NCBI GenBank assembly: GCA_027886925.1
Contig: JAPCJN010000027.1
Coordinates: 1 to 20,294 of the forward strand
Length of the DNA stretch: 20,294 nucleotides
Origin: Nitrososphaerota archaeon
Lineage (GTDB): Archaea; Thermoproteota; Nitrososphaeria; Nitrososphaerales; UBA183
Direction: 5' to 3'
Shown: positions 1 through 7,600 of the stretch, piece after piece
Numbering within the stretch: the first letter of the stretch is position 1
Layout of the letters: every line of letters begins with the position of its first letter
Notes under the pieces: model-generated
Told to the model about the DNA's origin: nothing
Seen by the model: the letters and a program-made list of their open reading frames with translations, nothing else
The model's database searches: none
Translations under genes and position numbers: made by a program

Positions 1-822
1 CGAACCATCGCTGCGCTTGAAAAGGACGTTAGGATACCCTTGTGGGTACTCGAAGTAGACATAGGAGCCGGATTGCATGGTGTTGGTGTTCGTTATCGGC
101 GTCAAAGCATTAGCGACTTGCTTTTGGCTGGGCACGGACGATGACGGTGATGATGGCGGTGAAGGTATCTTTATCGAACCCAGAATCACGCCCAGCCCTA
201 TGAGCGTGCCGAACCCGGCGACCGTCTTGGCGAAGGTCCTCCTCGAGTAATTCAGCTCTCTTCCCTCTCGCCTTCGCGCGGCGAGCGATCGGACATAGAC
301 CCTCCCAAACATGCCCAGGACCAACACCGACGTCTGCAGCCCGAGAAGCACGTCGAACGCGGCCAATCCGAAGAGGTAGGACGCAAAGTATGGAATCGAC
401 ATGTTGTACTGCGGGGCCGTGATGATGTCGCCCAGCTGCAGCACGATCCCAAGAAGGGCGCCGGCGAGGCTCGCAAGGTAGACTCTCTTCACGCCGTAAA
501 GGTTCATGGCGCCTAGCGAGACGTCGAGTATCACTATCACTACCAGCCCGACCGCGTGGGAGACCGCCAAGATCCAGAGTGAGCCGTCCGTCGCCAGGAG
601 GTAGACCCCGGCAACTGCCGAAAGCAGCATGGCGTACCCCATGTACCGCTGGATCCTTCCGAGTCGGGAGAGAGCCTCGTAGTGCCCAACGCCCTTCCCT
701 GGCCTGCTCTCGTGCTGCGAGGGATTGCCGTCGCCCTCCCTCTTTCGGATCTCTATCTTCGCGCCTTTGTAGGCTTCCCCGGCCTCGACCGAATAGTCGG
801 CGTCCGATGTGGTCGAGGTCAT
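1..822 (-). CDS. Polytopic Rieske-type iron-sulfur protein, C-terminus cut by window edge
   Basis: This frame is open from the window edge to an ATG at 822 (274 residues visible). The ATG overlaps the stop of the upstream heme-b gene as ATGA, which fixes the start. The protein has a charged N-terminus of about 58 residues. Hydrophobic segments follow at roughly 61-78, 83-101, 115-134 and 146-172, then a fifth at 200-217. Directly before the fifth is SRRTFAK (193-199), a twin-arginine motif. A Pro/Ser-rich linker (220-232) leads to a beta-rich start, YVYFEYPQGYPNVLFKRSDG, which resembles the opening strands of a Rieske fold. The CxH...CxxH cluster ligands would lie beyond the edge and are not seen, so Rieske identity is inference. 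In known polytopic Rieske proteins the last helix is inserted by Tat and the cluster sits outside the membrane. Partner: the adjacent di-heme b protein, probably in quinol oxidation or another electron-transfer step. Confidence 0.72.
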   Translation of the reverse strand, partial: MTSTTSDADYSVEAGEAYKGAKIEIRKREGDGNPSQHESRPGKGVGHYEALSRLGRIQRYMGYAMLLSAVAGVYLLATDGSLWILAVSHAVGLVVIVILDVSLGAMNLYGVKRVYLASLAGALLGIVLQLGDIITAPQYNMSIPYFASYLFGLAAFDVLLGLQTSVLVLGMFGRVYVRSLAARRREGRELNYSRRTFAKTVAGFGTLIGLGVILGSIKIPSPPSSPSSSVPSQKQVANALTPITNTNTMQSGSYVYFEYPQGYPNVLFKRSDGS

Positions 823-1322
823 TTCCTCATGGGCCTCGGAGTTCTCATCTTCCCGAAGTATTGGTAGGTCTTGAAGATGGCCAACGAAGTCGTCCCTGCA
901 AGGACGACCTCAGCGATCGCGAAAGGGACGTTTATCCCCGCCGCCGCCGAGTGTATCACCATCAAAGAAATCGCGCTGAGCGACAACGTGCCGTGGAAGT
1001 AGAGCGAGTCCCTGAACCTCTCGAGAAAAGCCGTCCCTGTGACCCAAACCACGAGTGCGAGAGAAGACGAGGCGTACCCCAGGGCTATCTCCACGTTTAT
1101 CGGGTACGAGATGAAGTAGGCAACATGCAGGACGAGGAAGAGCCCGCCCAGCGCGGCCACTAGGATGTGGGTCCGCCTCAGCAGTTCTAAGTTTCTGAAC
1201 CGTTTCAGGATCCTCTTCCTCAAGAGCATGAAAACCGCCGTTATGCTGATGAGGGCAAGCGCAATTAGGCCGAAGATGTCTCCCAAGACGAAGCTGGGGG
1301 CCTCGATGCTCAATTTTCGCAT
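819..1322 (-). CDS. Ferric-reductase-like / cytochrome b-type transmembrane heme protein
   Basis: A 167-residue membrane protein with about five hydrophobic segments. Two pairs of histidines are each spaced 14 residues apart. One pair spans a helix from RRTH to VLHV, the other a helix from YFHG to MVIH. This spacing matches bis-histidine ligation of two stacked b hemes in the ferric reductase-like/YedZ/NOX transmembrane superfamily. No FAD or NADPH domain is attached, so it looks like a stand-alone heme conduit. Its stop overlaps the start of the Rieske-type gene by four bases, so the two are almost certainly co-transcribed and may form one complex. The ATG at 1322 is the only plausible start before an in-frame stop at 1338. 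Substrate and direction of electron flow cannot be read from the sequence. Confidence 0.72.
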   Translation of the reverse strand: MRKLSIEAPSFVLGDIFGLIALALISITAVFMLLRKRILKRFRNLELLRRTHILVAALGGLFLVLHVAYFISYPINVEIALGYASSSLALVVWVTGTAFLERFRDSLYFHGTLSLSAISLMVIHSAAAGINVPFAIAEVVLAGTTSLAIFKTYQYFGKMRTPRPMRK

Positions 1323-1414
1323 GAAGAGCCGACCATGTCAATGATGACCACGTGGGTCGCCCGCACTTGCGCCAAGTTCATCGAGCACACGGAGTCGACT
1401 CTTCCGTCCCCATG

Positions 1415-1425
1415 CGCATATAATG
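1415..1425 (-). promoter_or_regulatory. Candidate TATA box for the heme-b/Rieske pair
   Basis: On the minus strand this reads ATTATATGC, close to an archaeal TATA box. It would place transcription start near 1394, giving a leader of about 70 bases before the ATG at 1322. The match is moderate, and the same bases also read TATA-like on the plus strand. Confidence 0.35.
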
Positions 1426-1474
1426 GGTTGTGGTGCAAGTCTCGATACTCCCGTTTTGAGCCTCTCGGGCGCGC

Positions 1475-1495
1475 GTGAAGTAAACCAAACTTCAC
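1475..1495. repeat. Perfect inverted repeat in the divergent intergenic region
   Basis: GTGAAGT at 1475-1481 and ACTTCAC at 1489-1495 are exact reverse complements separated by seven bases. The centre-to-centre distance is 14 bp. It lies between the divergent heme-b and cdvB genes, so it could be a dimeric-regulator operator. Coincidence is possible for 7-bp arms. Confidence 0.4.
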
Positions 1496-1550
1496 CACAA
1501 AATCAAACCTTGTTGTCAAGGTACGGTATGACCATGTCGCACGGTATCAT

Positions 1551-2216
1551 GTGCCGAGAGATTACGACATGAGTAAATTCGAGAAGAACTGGAAGCCGGC
1601 GGCGTCGTCTGGAAGCTTCGGACAAAAGACAAAGGAGACCATCAGGGGCCCAAGGCCTCTGAAGCCTCAGATTCAGAAGGCCACCGGCCAACTCAACCAA
1701 GAGATCCATCGCCTCGATGGCGCGTTGAACCGCATGAAACAGAGGGAGACTGCCATCTTCAAGAAGACCGTCACCGCGGTGCAGCATCACGACGAGGCGA
1801 CGAGCAAGGCGTATTCGAACGAGCTCGCCGAGGTCAAGAAGATGACCAAGATAGTCACCCAGTCGAAGATCGCGCTCGAACAAATAACCATGCGCCTGCA
1901 GACGGTCACAGAGTTTGGCGACTTCACTGCCGTTCTTGCGCCGGCCATCGGCGTGATAAAGAACGTGCGGACGTCCCTTGCAACGGCTTTGCCCGACGCC
2001 CAGGGCGCTCTTGGCGACATCGGCACGGAGCTGAGCACCATGATGACCGACGTGGGAGGGCTCACCGGAGCCAACTTCTTCATGGGCAGCGAGACGAGCG
2101 AGGAATCGGAGAAGATCATGGCAGAAGCGGCCGCCATCGCGGAGAAACGCATGGGCGAGTCCTTCCCAGAGGTCCCCTCTGCCTCGGACGAGTCCGTCTT
2201 CAGCGCCGGAAACTAG
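1551..2216 (+). CDS. cdvB: CdvB-family ESCRT-III-like protein (cell division/membrane remodelling)
   Basis: 221 residues from GTG 1551, or 215 from ATG 1569; neither has a decisive ribosome site, so the start is open. The sequence is mostly helical and charged. It has a basic N-terminus with KTKETIRGPRPLKPQI, a long helical hairpin region (about 40-125), and an acidic Ser/Glu-rich C-terminus. This is the layout of SNF7/ESCRT-III proteins such as archaeal CdvB, which polymerise on the inner membrane and are remodelled by the CdvC AAA ATPase. I see no winged-helix domain at the C-terminus and no clear proline-rich MIM2 motif, so it is likely one of the short CdvB paralogues common in Nitrososphaeria. 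cdvA and cdvC are not in the window. It is transcribed alone. Confidence 0.8.
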   Translation: MPRDYDMSKFEKNWKPAASSGSFGQKTKETIRGPRPLKPQIQKATGQLNQEIHRLDGALNRMKQRETAIFKKTVTAVQHHDEATSKAYSNELAEVKKMTKIVTQSKIALEQITMRLQTVTEFGDFTAVLAPAIGVIKNVRTSLATALPDAQGALGDIGTELSTMMTDVGGLTGANFFMGSETSEESEKIMAEAAAIAEKRMGESFPEVPSASDESVFSAGN

Positions 2217-2250
2217 GGTAGCTTCGGTCAGCAGAGTGCTAGAAGCTGGT

Positions 2251-2331
2251 CATCCGACCGCTTTCTTAGGCGGTCGGGTGGCACCTTCATCTTCCGACGA
2301 CCCCGAATCTCCCTCCATTCTTTCTTCTTTG
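2251..2331 (+). terminator. Hairpin plus T-rich tract after cdvB
   Basis: CATCCGACCGC (2251-2261) pairs with GCGGTCGGGTG (2270-2280) as an 11-bp stem with one G-T wobble and an eight-base loop. A pyrimidine/T-rich stretch follows at about 2314-2331 (ATTCTTTCTTCTTT). Archaeal termination relies mainly on T-rich tracts, so the tract may matter more than the hairpin. The stem also faces the 3' end of the convergent regulator gene and could separate both transcripts. Confidence 0.5.
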
Positions 2332-2342
2332 TTCGAGCCTGG

Positions 2343-3044
2343 CTACTTGGACGAGCTAGCGGTCCACAACAGCTCGAGGAACTGCATAAAGTGAATGGCG
2401 ACTGCGCTGCTCTCTGCCCATCCGCAGGCAGAGAGGTCCGGGAGACCTATCAGCGCAGTCTTGTCGTCGACGAGGAGGTCGAAGGCGACTATGTTCCCGG
2501 TTCTAGCTTCGACTCCTGCGAGAAGGTTCTTGGCGTCCACCTCATCCATGAGAATCCTGACCTTAACGCCGCGCGACACGGCGGCGCGGATCTCCTCGAG
2601 AAGAGGACCCGACCCCTCCAGCGTCCCTGAAGGACTCACGAGCATCATGTTGGAGCGTGCCCCCCGGATCATCTCCACGAGCTTCGAGAGGACCCTCTCC
2701 TTTCCGCGCAGCGTGTAGACGAGCTCCGCCTGCTCCGCTGGGGTCGCCATGTACATGGCCTCCAAAGACGCGAAGGTGACCTTGAGGCGTCCCTGGATTT
2801 CCTCGTAAATCGTGTTCGGCGCTCTTGCCCTGTAGACGGCAGGCCTCCGCCGGACCACCTCGACCCAGCCCAAGTCGTTGAGGCGTTTCAGCGCCTCGTA
2901 GGCGTTGGGATACGGCATTGACGCCTTGGATGCGACCTTCCTGGGATCGCTCGGCCCCAGCTCTACCAGGAAGACATAGCACCTCGCCTCATAGCCTGTG
3001 AGTCCTAGCTTTCTCAGCTCGCGCGAGAGTTCGTTTTCTTCCAT
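2343..3044 (-). CDS. TrmB-like transcriptional regulator
   Basis: 233 residues from ATG 3044. An upstream in-frame start at 3101 is unlikely because the TATA box (minus strand CTATATAA, about 3068-3075) would then lie inside the gene. From that box transcription should begin at about 3045, making ATG 3044 leaderless. The N-terminal part (about 5-75) is a winged helix-turn-helix of the TrmB type: ELRKLGLTGYEARCYVFLVE, then VASKASMPYPNAYEALKRL and a wing with VVRRRPAVYRA. The rest (about 100-225) resembles the TrmB C-terminal/PLD-like effector domain, with a stretch around GVKVRILMDEVDAKNLLAGV. TrmB proteins usually sense sugars or other metabolites; the ligand here is unknown. It is divergent from the GGR-family gene and shares its promoter region, so that operon and itself are the likely targets. 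Confidence 0.78.
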   Translation of the reverse strand: MEENELSRELRKLGLTGYEARCYVFLVELGPSDPRKVASKASMPYPNAYEALKRLNDLGWVEVVRRRPAVYRARAPNTIYEEIQGRLKVTFASLEAMYMATPAEQAELVYTLRGKERVLSKLVEMIRGARSNMMLVSPSGTLEGSGPLLEEIRAAVSRGVKVRILMDEVDAKNLLAGVEARTGNIVAFDLLVDDKTALIGLPDLSACGWAESSAVAIHFMQFLELLWTASSSK

Positions 3045-3066
3045 AGATGGCAAATATGCGGGAAGT

Positions 3067-3076
3067 CTTATATAGT
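3067..3076. promoter_or_regulatory. Shared, near-symmetric TATA element between regulator and GGR gene
   Basis: The plus strand reads CTTATATAG and the minus strand CTATATAAG, so the same bases give a good archaeal TATA box in both directions. On the minus strand it sits about 26 bp before ATG 3044 (leaderless). On the plus strand it would start RNA at about 3098, ahead of GGTG (3106-3109) and the TTG at 3115. A short palindrome, CCATAGATGG at 3041-3050, covers the regulator start and could be an autoregulatory site. Confidence 0.6.
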
Positions 3077-3114
3077 TATTAGTAGTCTTCGCAACTAACA
3101 ATTCTGGTGCGAAT

Positions 3115-4587
3115 TTGGTAGAATACGACTACGACGTGATAATCGCGGGAGGCGGCATGTCCGGCCTTCTCACAGCCTCGGCCATAGGGTCCTACTCCAA
3201 GGGGAGTGCGAGGGTCCTCGTGGTGGACAGGAACACTCCCGACGAGCCCGGGAAGAAGACGAACAACGGCTGGATCTGCGGCGACGCAGCGAGCAAGAAG
3301 AGCATCCAATTCATCGAGAAGAACATCGGGATCAAATACGATTACCCTGAACTCGAGCATCCCGTCAAGGGCATCTACGTCTATTCTCCCGACCACAAGA
3401 CGAAGGTGCTCTTCGAGGGCGAGGGTTTCATCCTCAACCGGAAGCTCATCCCTCGGAAGCAGGTGGCAGACGCCAAGGCGTTCGGCGTCGAGTTCAAGTT
3501 CGGCACGACAGCAGAAAAGCTCCTCGCCGAGGACGGCTACATCAGGGGGGTGGCCGGGCGAGACTCTGACGGCAACCCATTCAAGGCGACCGCGAAGATG
3601 GTCGTAGACTCGTCGGGCTCATCGTCAGTGCTCAGGAAGTTCTCCCCCATAGAGAGCTACATCGAAAGAGAGATCGATCCTGACGACATGGAGGCGACCG
3701 GCAGGTACCTCCTCGAGTTCGACCAAGGCGTCGAGGACGAGACCTACTTCACTCCTGAATACTGCCTCATCCATCTGGACCAGGTCATAGCTCCCGCTGG
3801 ATATGCCTGGGTGTTCCCCAAAGGGAAGAACAAGGTGAACATCGGCCTCGGCGTTTCAAAGTCCGGTCTCGACAGGAGGAACAAGAAGTTCGGGATGAAC
3901 GACAACCTCTCGACGCTCATCGACAAGTACGTCAACGACAACCCTTGCATCAAGAACAAGAGGCTCTCGACCAACCCGGACGACCAGGGGAACGCCAAGG
4001 GCAATTGGCAGGTCCCCGTGCGCAGGCAGAACGACTGCATGGTGGCCAACGGGTTCGCGTGCGTGGGCGACGCCGCGTGGCTGCCGAGGCCGCTGGACGC
4101 GGGCGGGATCGGGCCCTCCATGTATGCGAGCGTGATCCTCGGCAAGGTCGTCGCGCACGCGCTCGAGGCCAACGACGTGAGCCAGGAAGGGCTGTGGCCA
4201 TACAACCACGAGTACATGATGACCCACGGCTACCAGATGGCGTCATTCGAGGTCCTCAGGAGATACCTGCAGACGATCACCAACGAGCAGATCGATTTCG
4301 GGATGAAGCACTTCCTCACCGAGGAGGACATCAACGCCATCACAGAAAGGCGGCATCCGAGGTTCAAATCCATCCAGATGCTCAACCCAGTCCTCTTGAT
4401 GAGGGTGGCGAGCCAGATGGACCTTGCGAAGGGGCTGCGCTACACCGCAGACAAGAGCGAGGCGCTGGTAGAGCTCAACCAAAAGTACCCGGAGACTCCG
4501 AAGGGCTTCCCCGAGTGGAAGAAGCAGATCGTAAAGGAGATAGACGAGACCAAGACCCGCTTCAGCATGTCTGAAGCGGCAGCGTAA
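3115..4587 (+). CDS. Geranylgeranyl reductase family FAD flavoprotein
   Basis: 490 residues from TTG 3115. The first ATG would remove part of the FAD loop, and GGTG at 3106-3109 acts as a ribosome site five bases upstream. Residues 7-20 form the dinucleotide-binding strand and loop (VIIAGGGMSG). A second FAD motif, VGDAA, is at 317-321, followed by RPLDAGGIGPSM. The family's middle motif APAGYAWVFPKG is present. Archaeal members of this family saturate the geranylgeranyl chains of ether lipids, using ferredoxin or F420-type donors; relatives act on quinone side chains or pass electrons (FixC-like). The length is somewhat above the usual 390-450. The zinc-peptidase gene follows 21 bases downstream, so the two are probably one transcript. 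The polyprenyl synthase beyond the nuo genes suggests an isoprenoid theme. The exact substrate is not determined. Confidence 0.82.
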   Translation: MVEYDYDVIIAGGGMSGLLTASAIGSYSKGSARVLVVDRNTPDEPGKKTNNGWICGDAASKKSIQFIEKNIGIKYDYPELEHPVKGIYVYSPDHKTKVLFEGEGFILNRKLIPRKQVADAKAFGVEFKFGTTAEKLLAEDGYIRGVAGRDSDGNPFKATAKMVVDSSGSSSVLRKFSPIESYIEREIDPDDMEATGRYLLEFDQGVEDETYFTPEYCLIHLDQVIAPAGYAWVFPKGKNKVNIGLGVSKSGLDRRNKKFGMNDNLSTLIDKYVNDNPCIKNKRLSTNPDDQGNAKGNWQVPVRRQNDCMVANGFACVGDAAWLPRPLDAGGIGPSMYASVILGKVVAHALEANDVSQEGLWPYNHEYMMTHGYQMASFEVLRRYLQTITNEQIDFGMKHFLTEEDINAITERRHPRFKSIQMLNPVLLMRVASQMDLAKGLRYTADKSEALVELNQKYPETPKGFPEWKKQIVKEIDETKTRFSMSEAAA

Positions 4588-4608
4588 TAAGCCCGGTTCA
4601 CTTCATCG

Positions 4609-6276
4609 GTGGTCGCGCAATTGGTCTCAAAACCCCTCGACGACGAGATCGTCCAGCTCTGGAAGGAGCTGAGCCCTTCAGGCGCGTATACCGGTGGGTT
4701 CGAGGAATACGCGGGGAAGCTCTTCATACCGAGCGAGGAGAACATCAAGACAGCGCTGGAGAAGGTGAGGGCCCTGAGGAGGAGGACACAGAACGACCTG
4801 CAGGCGAAGGTCTTGGACAGCATCGAGGTGTCGCTCTCGTTCGACGAGCCGCAGCCCGTCCTCGACGAGATCGTCGGCTCCATCTTCAACCACCTCACGA
4901 AGGAGGGCGTTAACGAGGAGCACCTCTCCACGCTCATCTCTGACGCGATCAAGGCGATAGACGTCACGCAGAAGCGGTTCAGCAAGAAGACGGTGCCATC
5001 CGCGGTCAAGGCGCTGACGCTCTACAGGCTTGACGGGATTATAGAGATACTAGACGCGATAGAGAAACGGATCAAGGGCAAGGAGCTGAAGAAAGACTGC
5101 GAGAGGCTCAAGGAGCGCGCCAGGAAGTTCGTCTCCCTCTTCCAGCTCGAGGGGTTCGGGAAGGGGACTTTCGAAGAGGTCGAGAAGGTCTTCCAAAAGG
5201 CCAAGTTCGACCTTGGCAGGGAAAAGTTCTACCGGGTAGCCCTCGAGAACGGGATGGACTACTCGGAGACGCCGGAAGAGCTGGAGGAAAAGGCCCTTCA
5301 GTGGCTGAAGGACGAACTCCCTCGCTACAAGGACGTGACCAAGCGGCTCGCGAAAGAGTACAAGTGCAAGCCCACGCCGGAGGACGTCGAAAAGCACCTC
5401 GTCGACAGGACCCGGCTGAAGCCGAAAGACCTCCTGAGGGTGACCAACGCGATGAGGAAGGTCGTCCAAGAGTTCGTCAACGAAGACGTCGTGAAGATCA
5501 ACAAGAAATACAAGACGAAGGTCATCGAGACGCCCCCATACCTTTCCGGCATGCTACCTACAGGCGCGGCATCGTTCTTCGACACGTTCACCAAGAAGCC
5601 CTTCCAGCTTTACTTCCTGACGACCGACCCGAAGAGGGATCCTCCAAAGTCCGTCGCCCAGCTCATCGACCTGCTTGTCCACGAGGAGTATGGGCACTGC
5701 GTCAACCACTCGAACAGCGTCCTCCGTTTCGGCGGGCGCGCGAGCAGGTTGGAGCTCGTCGCCACCCTGCTCCAAGGTCCAATAACGGAGGGCCTCTCCT
5801 TCAACAGGGAGAGAGAGTTCCTTGAGGCGTCGATGAAGCTCGAGGGGAAGAAGTCGCTGACCAAGGCGGAGAAGGCCTACGTGGCCCAGCTCGAGAAGCA
5901 CGGCGGGCTTCGACTCGTCAACGCAGAGCTCGAATTCGAGACGAGGAAGTGGAGGCTCATCAGGTTCCTGAGGGTGATAGGAGACGTCCGCATCAACACC
6001 AACAAGCAGACCCTCTTCGAGTTCATAGACTGGGCGCACGCGAAGACCGGGGTGCCGAGGAGCAACGTCTACTACCAGCTCTTCCCGGCGCACGAGGGGA
6101 TGTTCCCAGGGTACGCGACCGCGTATGCGGTCGTGGGTGAGGAGATCCACGCCATCGAGGACACCATCCTCGACGACAAGGACCGGGTGAAGTTCTCAAC
6201 CTACTTGACCGGAGTGGGATTCCCTCCCCGGAGCCAATACAGGAAGATGCTGCAGGAATTCGCGGCGGCCCTGTAG
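4609..6276 (+). CDS. DUF885-like gluzincin metallopeptidase with HExxGH zinc motif
   Basis: 555 residues from GTG 4609; TTG 4621 is a possible alternative. No signal peptide or membrane segment is visible, so it is probably cytoplasmic. The N-terminal two thirds are helical and charged. The zinc site is HEEYGH at 358-363, with a likely third ligand Glu394 in GPITEGLSFNRE. A later block, PGYATAYAVVGEEI (from P500), resembles the conserved C-terminal helix of DUF885 carboxypeptidase-like enzymes. DUF885 proteins normally show HExxPGH and M3/M32 enzymes HExxH; here there are three residues between HE and H, as in dipeptidyl peptidase III (HExxGH). Family placement is therefore inference from the surrounding blocks. 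It probably cleaves peptides. It follows the GGR-family gene by 21 bases and precedes nuoH by 125. Confidence 0.65.
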   Translation: MVAQLVSKPLDDEIVQLWKELSPSGAYTGGFEEYAGKLFIPSEENIKTALEKVRALRRRTQNDLQAKVLDSIEVSLSFDEPQPVLDEIVGSIFNHLTKEGVNEEHLSTLISDAIKAIDVTQKRFSKKTVPSAVKALTLYRLDGIIEILDAIEKRIKGKELKKDCERLKERARKFVSLFQLEGFGKGTFEEVEKVFQKAKFDLGREKFYRVALENGMDYSETPEELEEKALQWLKDELPRYKDVTKRLAKEYKCKPTPEDVEKHLVDRTRLKPKDLLRVTNAMRKVVQEFVNEDVVKINKKYKTKVIETPPYLSGMLPTGAASFFDTFTKKPFQLYFLTTDPKRDPPKSVAQLIDLLVHEEYGHCVNHSNSVLRFGGRASRLELVATLLQGPITEGLSFNREREFLEASMKLEGKKSLTKAEKAYVAQLEKHGGLRLVNAELEFETRKWRLIRFLRVIGDVRINTNKQTLFEFIDWAHAKTGVPRSNVYYQLFPAHEGMFPGYATAYAVVGEEIHAIEDTILDDKDRVKFSTYLTGVGFPPRSQYRKMLQEFAAAL

Positions 6277-6401
6277 GCGAGAAAGAAAAGCAAACAGTCG
6301 TCCCCGAAATTCGAAAAAAGATTGGCGAATGTCAGGTCTCGCCTCGGAAGATTGAAATATGCTCGCCGAACGCGGCCCTCTCCAGAGAAGGCAGCGCGAG
6401 C
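6277..6401 (+). promoter_or_regulatory. Spacer before nuoH, possible internal promoter
   Basis: This 125-base spacer is the longest gap on the plus strand between 3115 and 15761. It is A-rich at its start. It holds a small hairpin (GGCGA 6324-6328 with TCGCC 6339-6343) and a weak TATA-like GAAATATGC at 6354-6362. That element would start RNA at about 6384, 18 bases before the nuoH GTG. Evidence for a separate nuo promoter is weak but plausible. Confidence 0.3.
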
Positions 6402-7598
6402 GTGCCCAAGCAGATAACCACCTTCGAGGATTTCGTACGCCACATCCTCAAACTGGTTTTCTGGGTCGTCCTGCTGACCCCCCTTTTCATCCTCCCGATC
6501 TACTACGTGTTCTACACTCTCTTCGGGGTCAGCTTCGTGGACTTCTTCGCCCTCTCGACAAAGCCCCAGCAGCTCATAGCGATGTTCATGTCGCTTACCA
6601 CGACGGAGCCCACGAAGACCTTCTTCGAGCTCTCCACCTTCCCGGGCTTCACGTTCGCGGCCCTGTTTTCCACTGTTTTCATGATATGGGTCGAGCGCAA
6701 GTTCATCGCGAAGGTCCAGCTGCGCGTCGGGCCCCAATACGCAGGAAGGTTCGAGGGGATATTCCAGAACTTCGCCGACCTCTTCAAGCTCCTCTTCAAG
6801 GAGATAATCGTTCCAAACCAGGTGGACAAGGCGATCTTCCTCTCCGTCCCGCTGGCCCTGATGTTCATCGCAGGCTCGCTCCTGGCGCTCCTCCCGCTAG
6901 GCCCTGGCACCGTCATCGCTGACCCGCCTATCGGGGCCATCCTCGTCTTCGCGATAGTGAGCTTCACGCCTCTGGTCGTGATGCTGGCTGGGTGGGCGAG
7001 CAACAACAAGTACTCTCTGCTCGGCTCCCTGAGGGCGCTTCACCAGATGGTCGCCTACGAGATCCCGATGATCCTCTCCGTGCTCGGGATCGTCGTCCTC
7101 TCGGGCTCCCTCGACCTCGTCAAAGTTGTCTACGCGCAGAGCAGCGTCTGGTTCATCGTCCTCCAGCCGCTCGGGGCGATCACGTTCTTCGTCTGCGTCC
7201 TCGCGGAGCTTGAACGCATCCCCTTCGACCTCCCGGAGGCGGACTCCGAGCTGGTCGCCGGCTGGCAGACGGAATACTCGGGGATGACTTTCGGGCTGTT
7301 CCAGTTCGCGACCTACATCAAGTTCTATGCGCTGTCGGGCATATTCACGACTTTCTTCCTCGGAGGCTGGTATGGGCCGGGGGTTCTACCTCCTGAAGCA
7401 TGGTTCGTCATCAAGACCTTCTTCGTGATGCTCGCAATGATGGTCCCCCGTGCGGTCATGCCGAGGATAAGGATAGACGCCCTCCTAAGGGGAGGATGGA
7501 CCAAGCTGATGGCTCTTTCCTTCCTCAACCTTTTCATCGCGCTCCTCATAGTGGCGCTCGGCCTCTACCAGATCGGCGCCGTCGTCGGAGGGACATAG
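6402..7598 (+). CDS. nuoH: Complex I membrane subunit NuoH (ND1-like)
   Basis: 398 residues from GTG 6402; no other start lies in frame nearby. NuoH forms the quinone chamber together with the peripheral arm. Diagnostic blocks are VERKFIAKVQLRVGPQYAG, then ADLFKLLFKE, QMVAYEIPM, ERIPFDLPEADSELVAGWQT with TEYSGM, and RIRIDALLRGGW near the C-terminus. The family is usually about 320-350 residues. The excess here is an N-terminal extension of about 60-70 residues with at least one additional membrane segment (about 16-42) before the canonical first helix. It is the first gene of the H-I-J-K-M-L-M-N operon; nuoI begins two bases after its stop. The genes nuoA-D, which normally precede H, are absent. 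Confidence 0.95.
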   Translation: MPKQITTFEDFVRHILKLVFWVVLLTPLFILPIYYVFYTLFGVSFVDFFALSTKPQQLIAMFMSLTTTEPTKTFFELSTFPGFTFAALFSTVFMIWVERKFIAKVQLRVGPQYAGRFEGIFQNFADLFKLLFKEIIVPNQVDKAIFLSVPLALMFIAGSLLALLPLGPGTVIADPPIGAILVFAIVSFTPLVVMLAGWASNNKYSLLGSLRALHQMVAYEIPMILSVLGIVVLSGSLDLVKVVYAQSSVWFIVLQPLGAITFFVCVLAELERIPFDLPEADSELVAGWQTEYSGMTFGLFQFATYIKFYALSGIFTTFFLGGWYGPGVLPPEAWFVIKTFFVMLAMMVPRAVMPRIRIDALLRGGWTKLMALSFLNLFIALLIVALGLYQIGAVVGGT

Positions 7599-7600
7599 GC

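Noticed and set aside
252..476. Minus-strand frame of 74 codons, Ser/Arg/Cys-rich
   Set aside because: It lies out of phase inside the Rieske-type gene, whose frame has membrane helices and a start fixed by the ATGA overlap. The composition is typical of a GC-rich shadow.
579..1163. Long plus-strand frame of 194 codons
   Set aside because: It is antisense to the heme-b and Rieske-type genes and consists of Arg/Pro/Ser repeats without fold signals.
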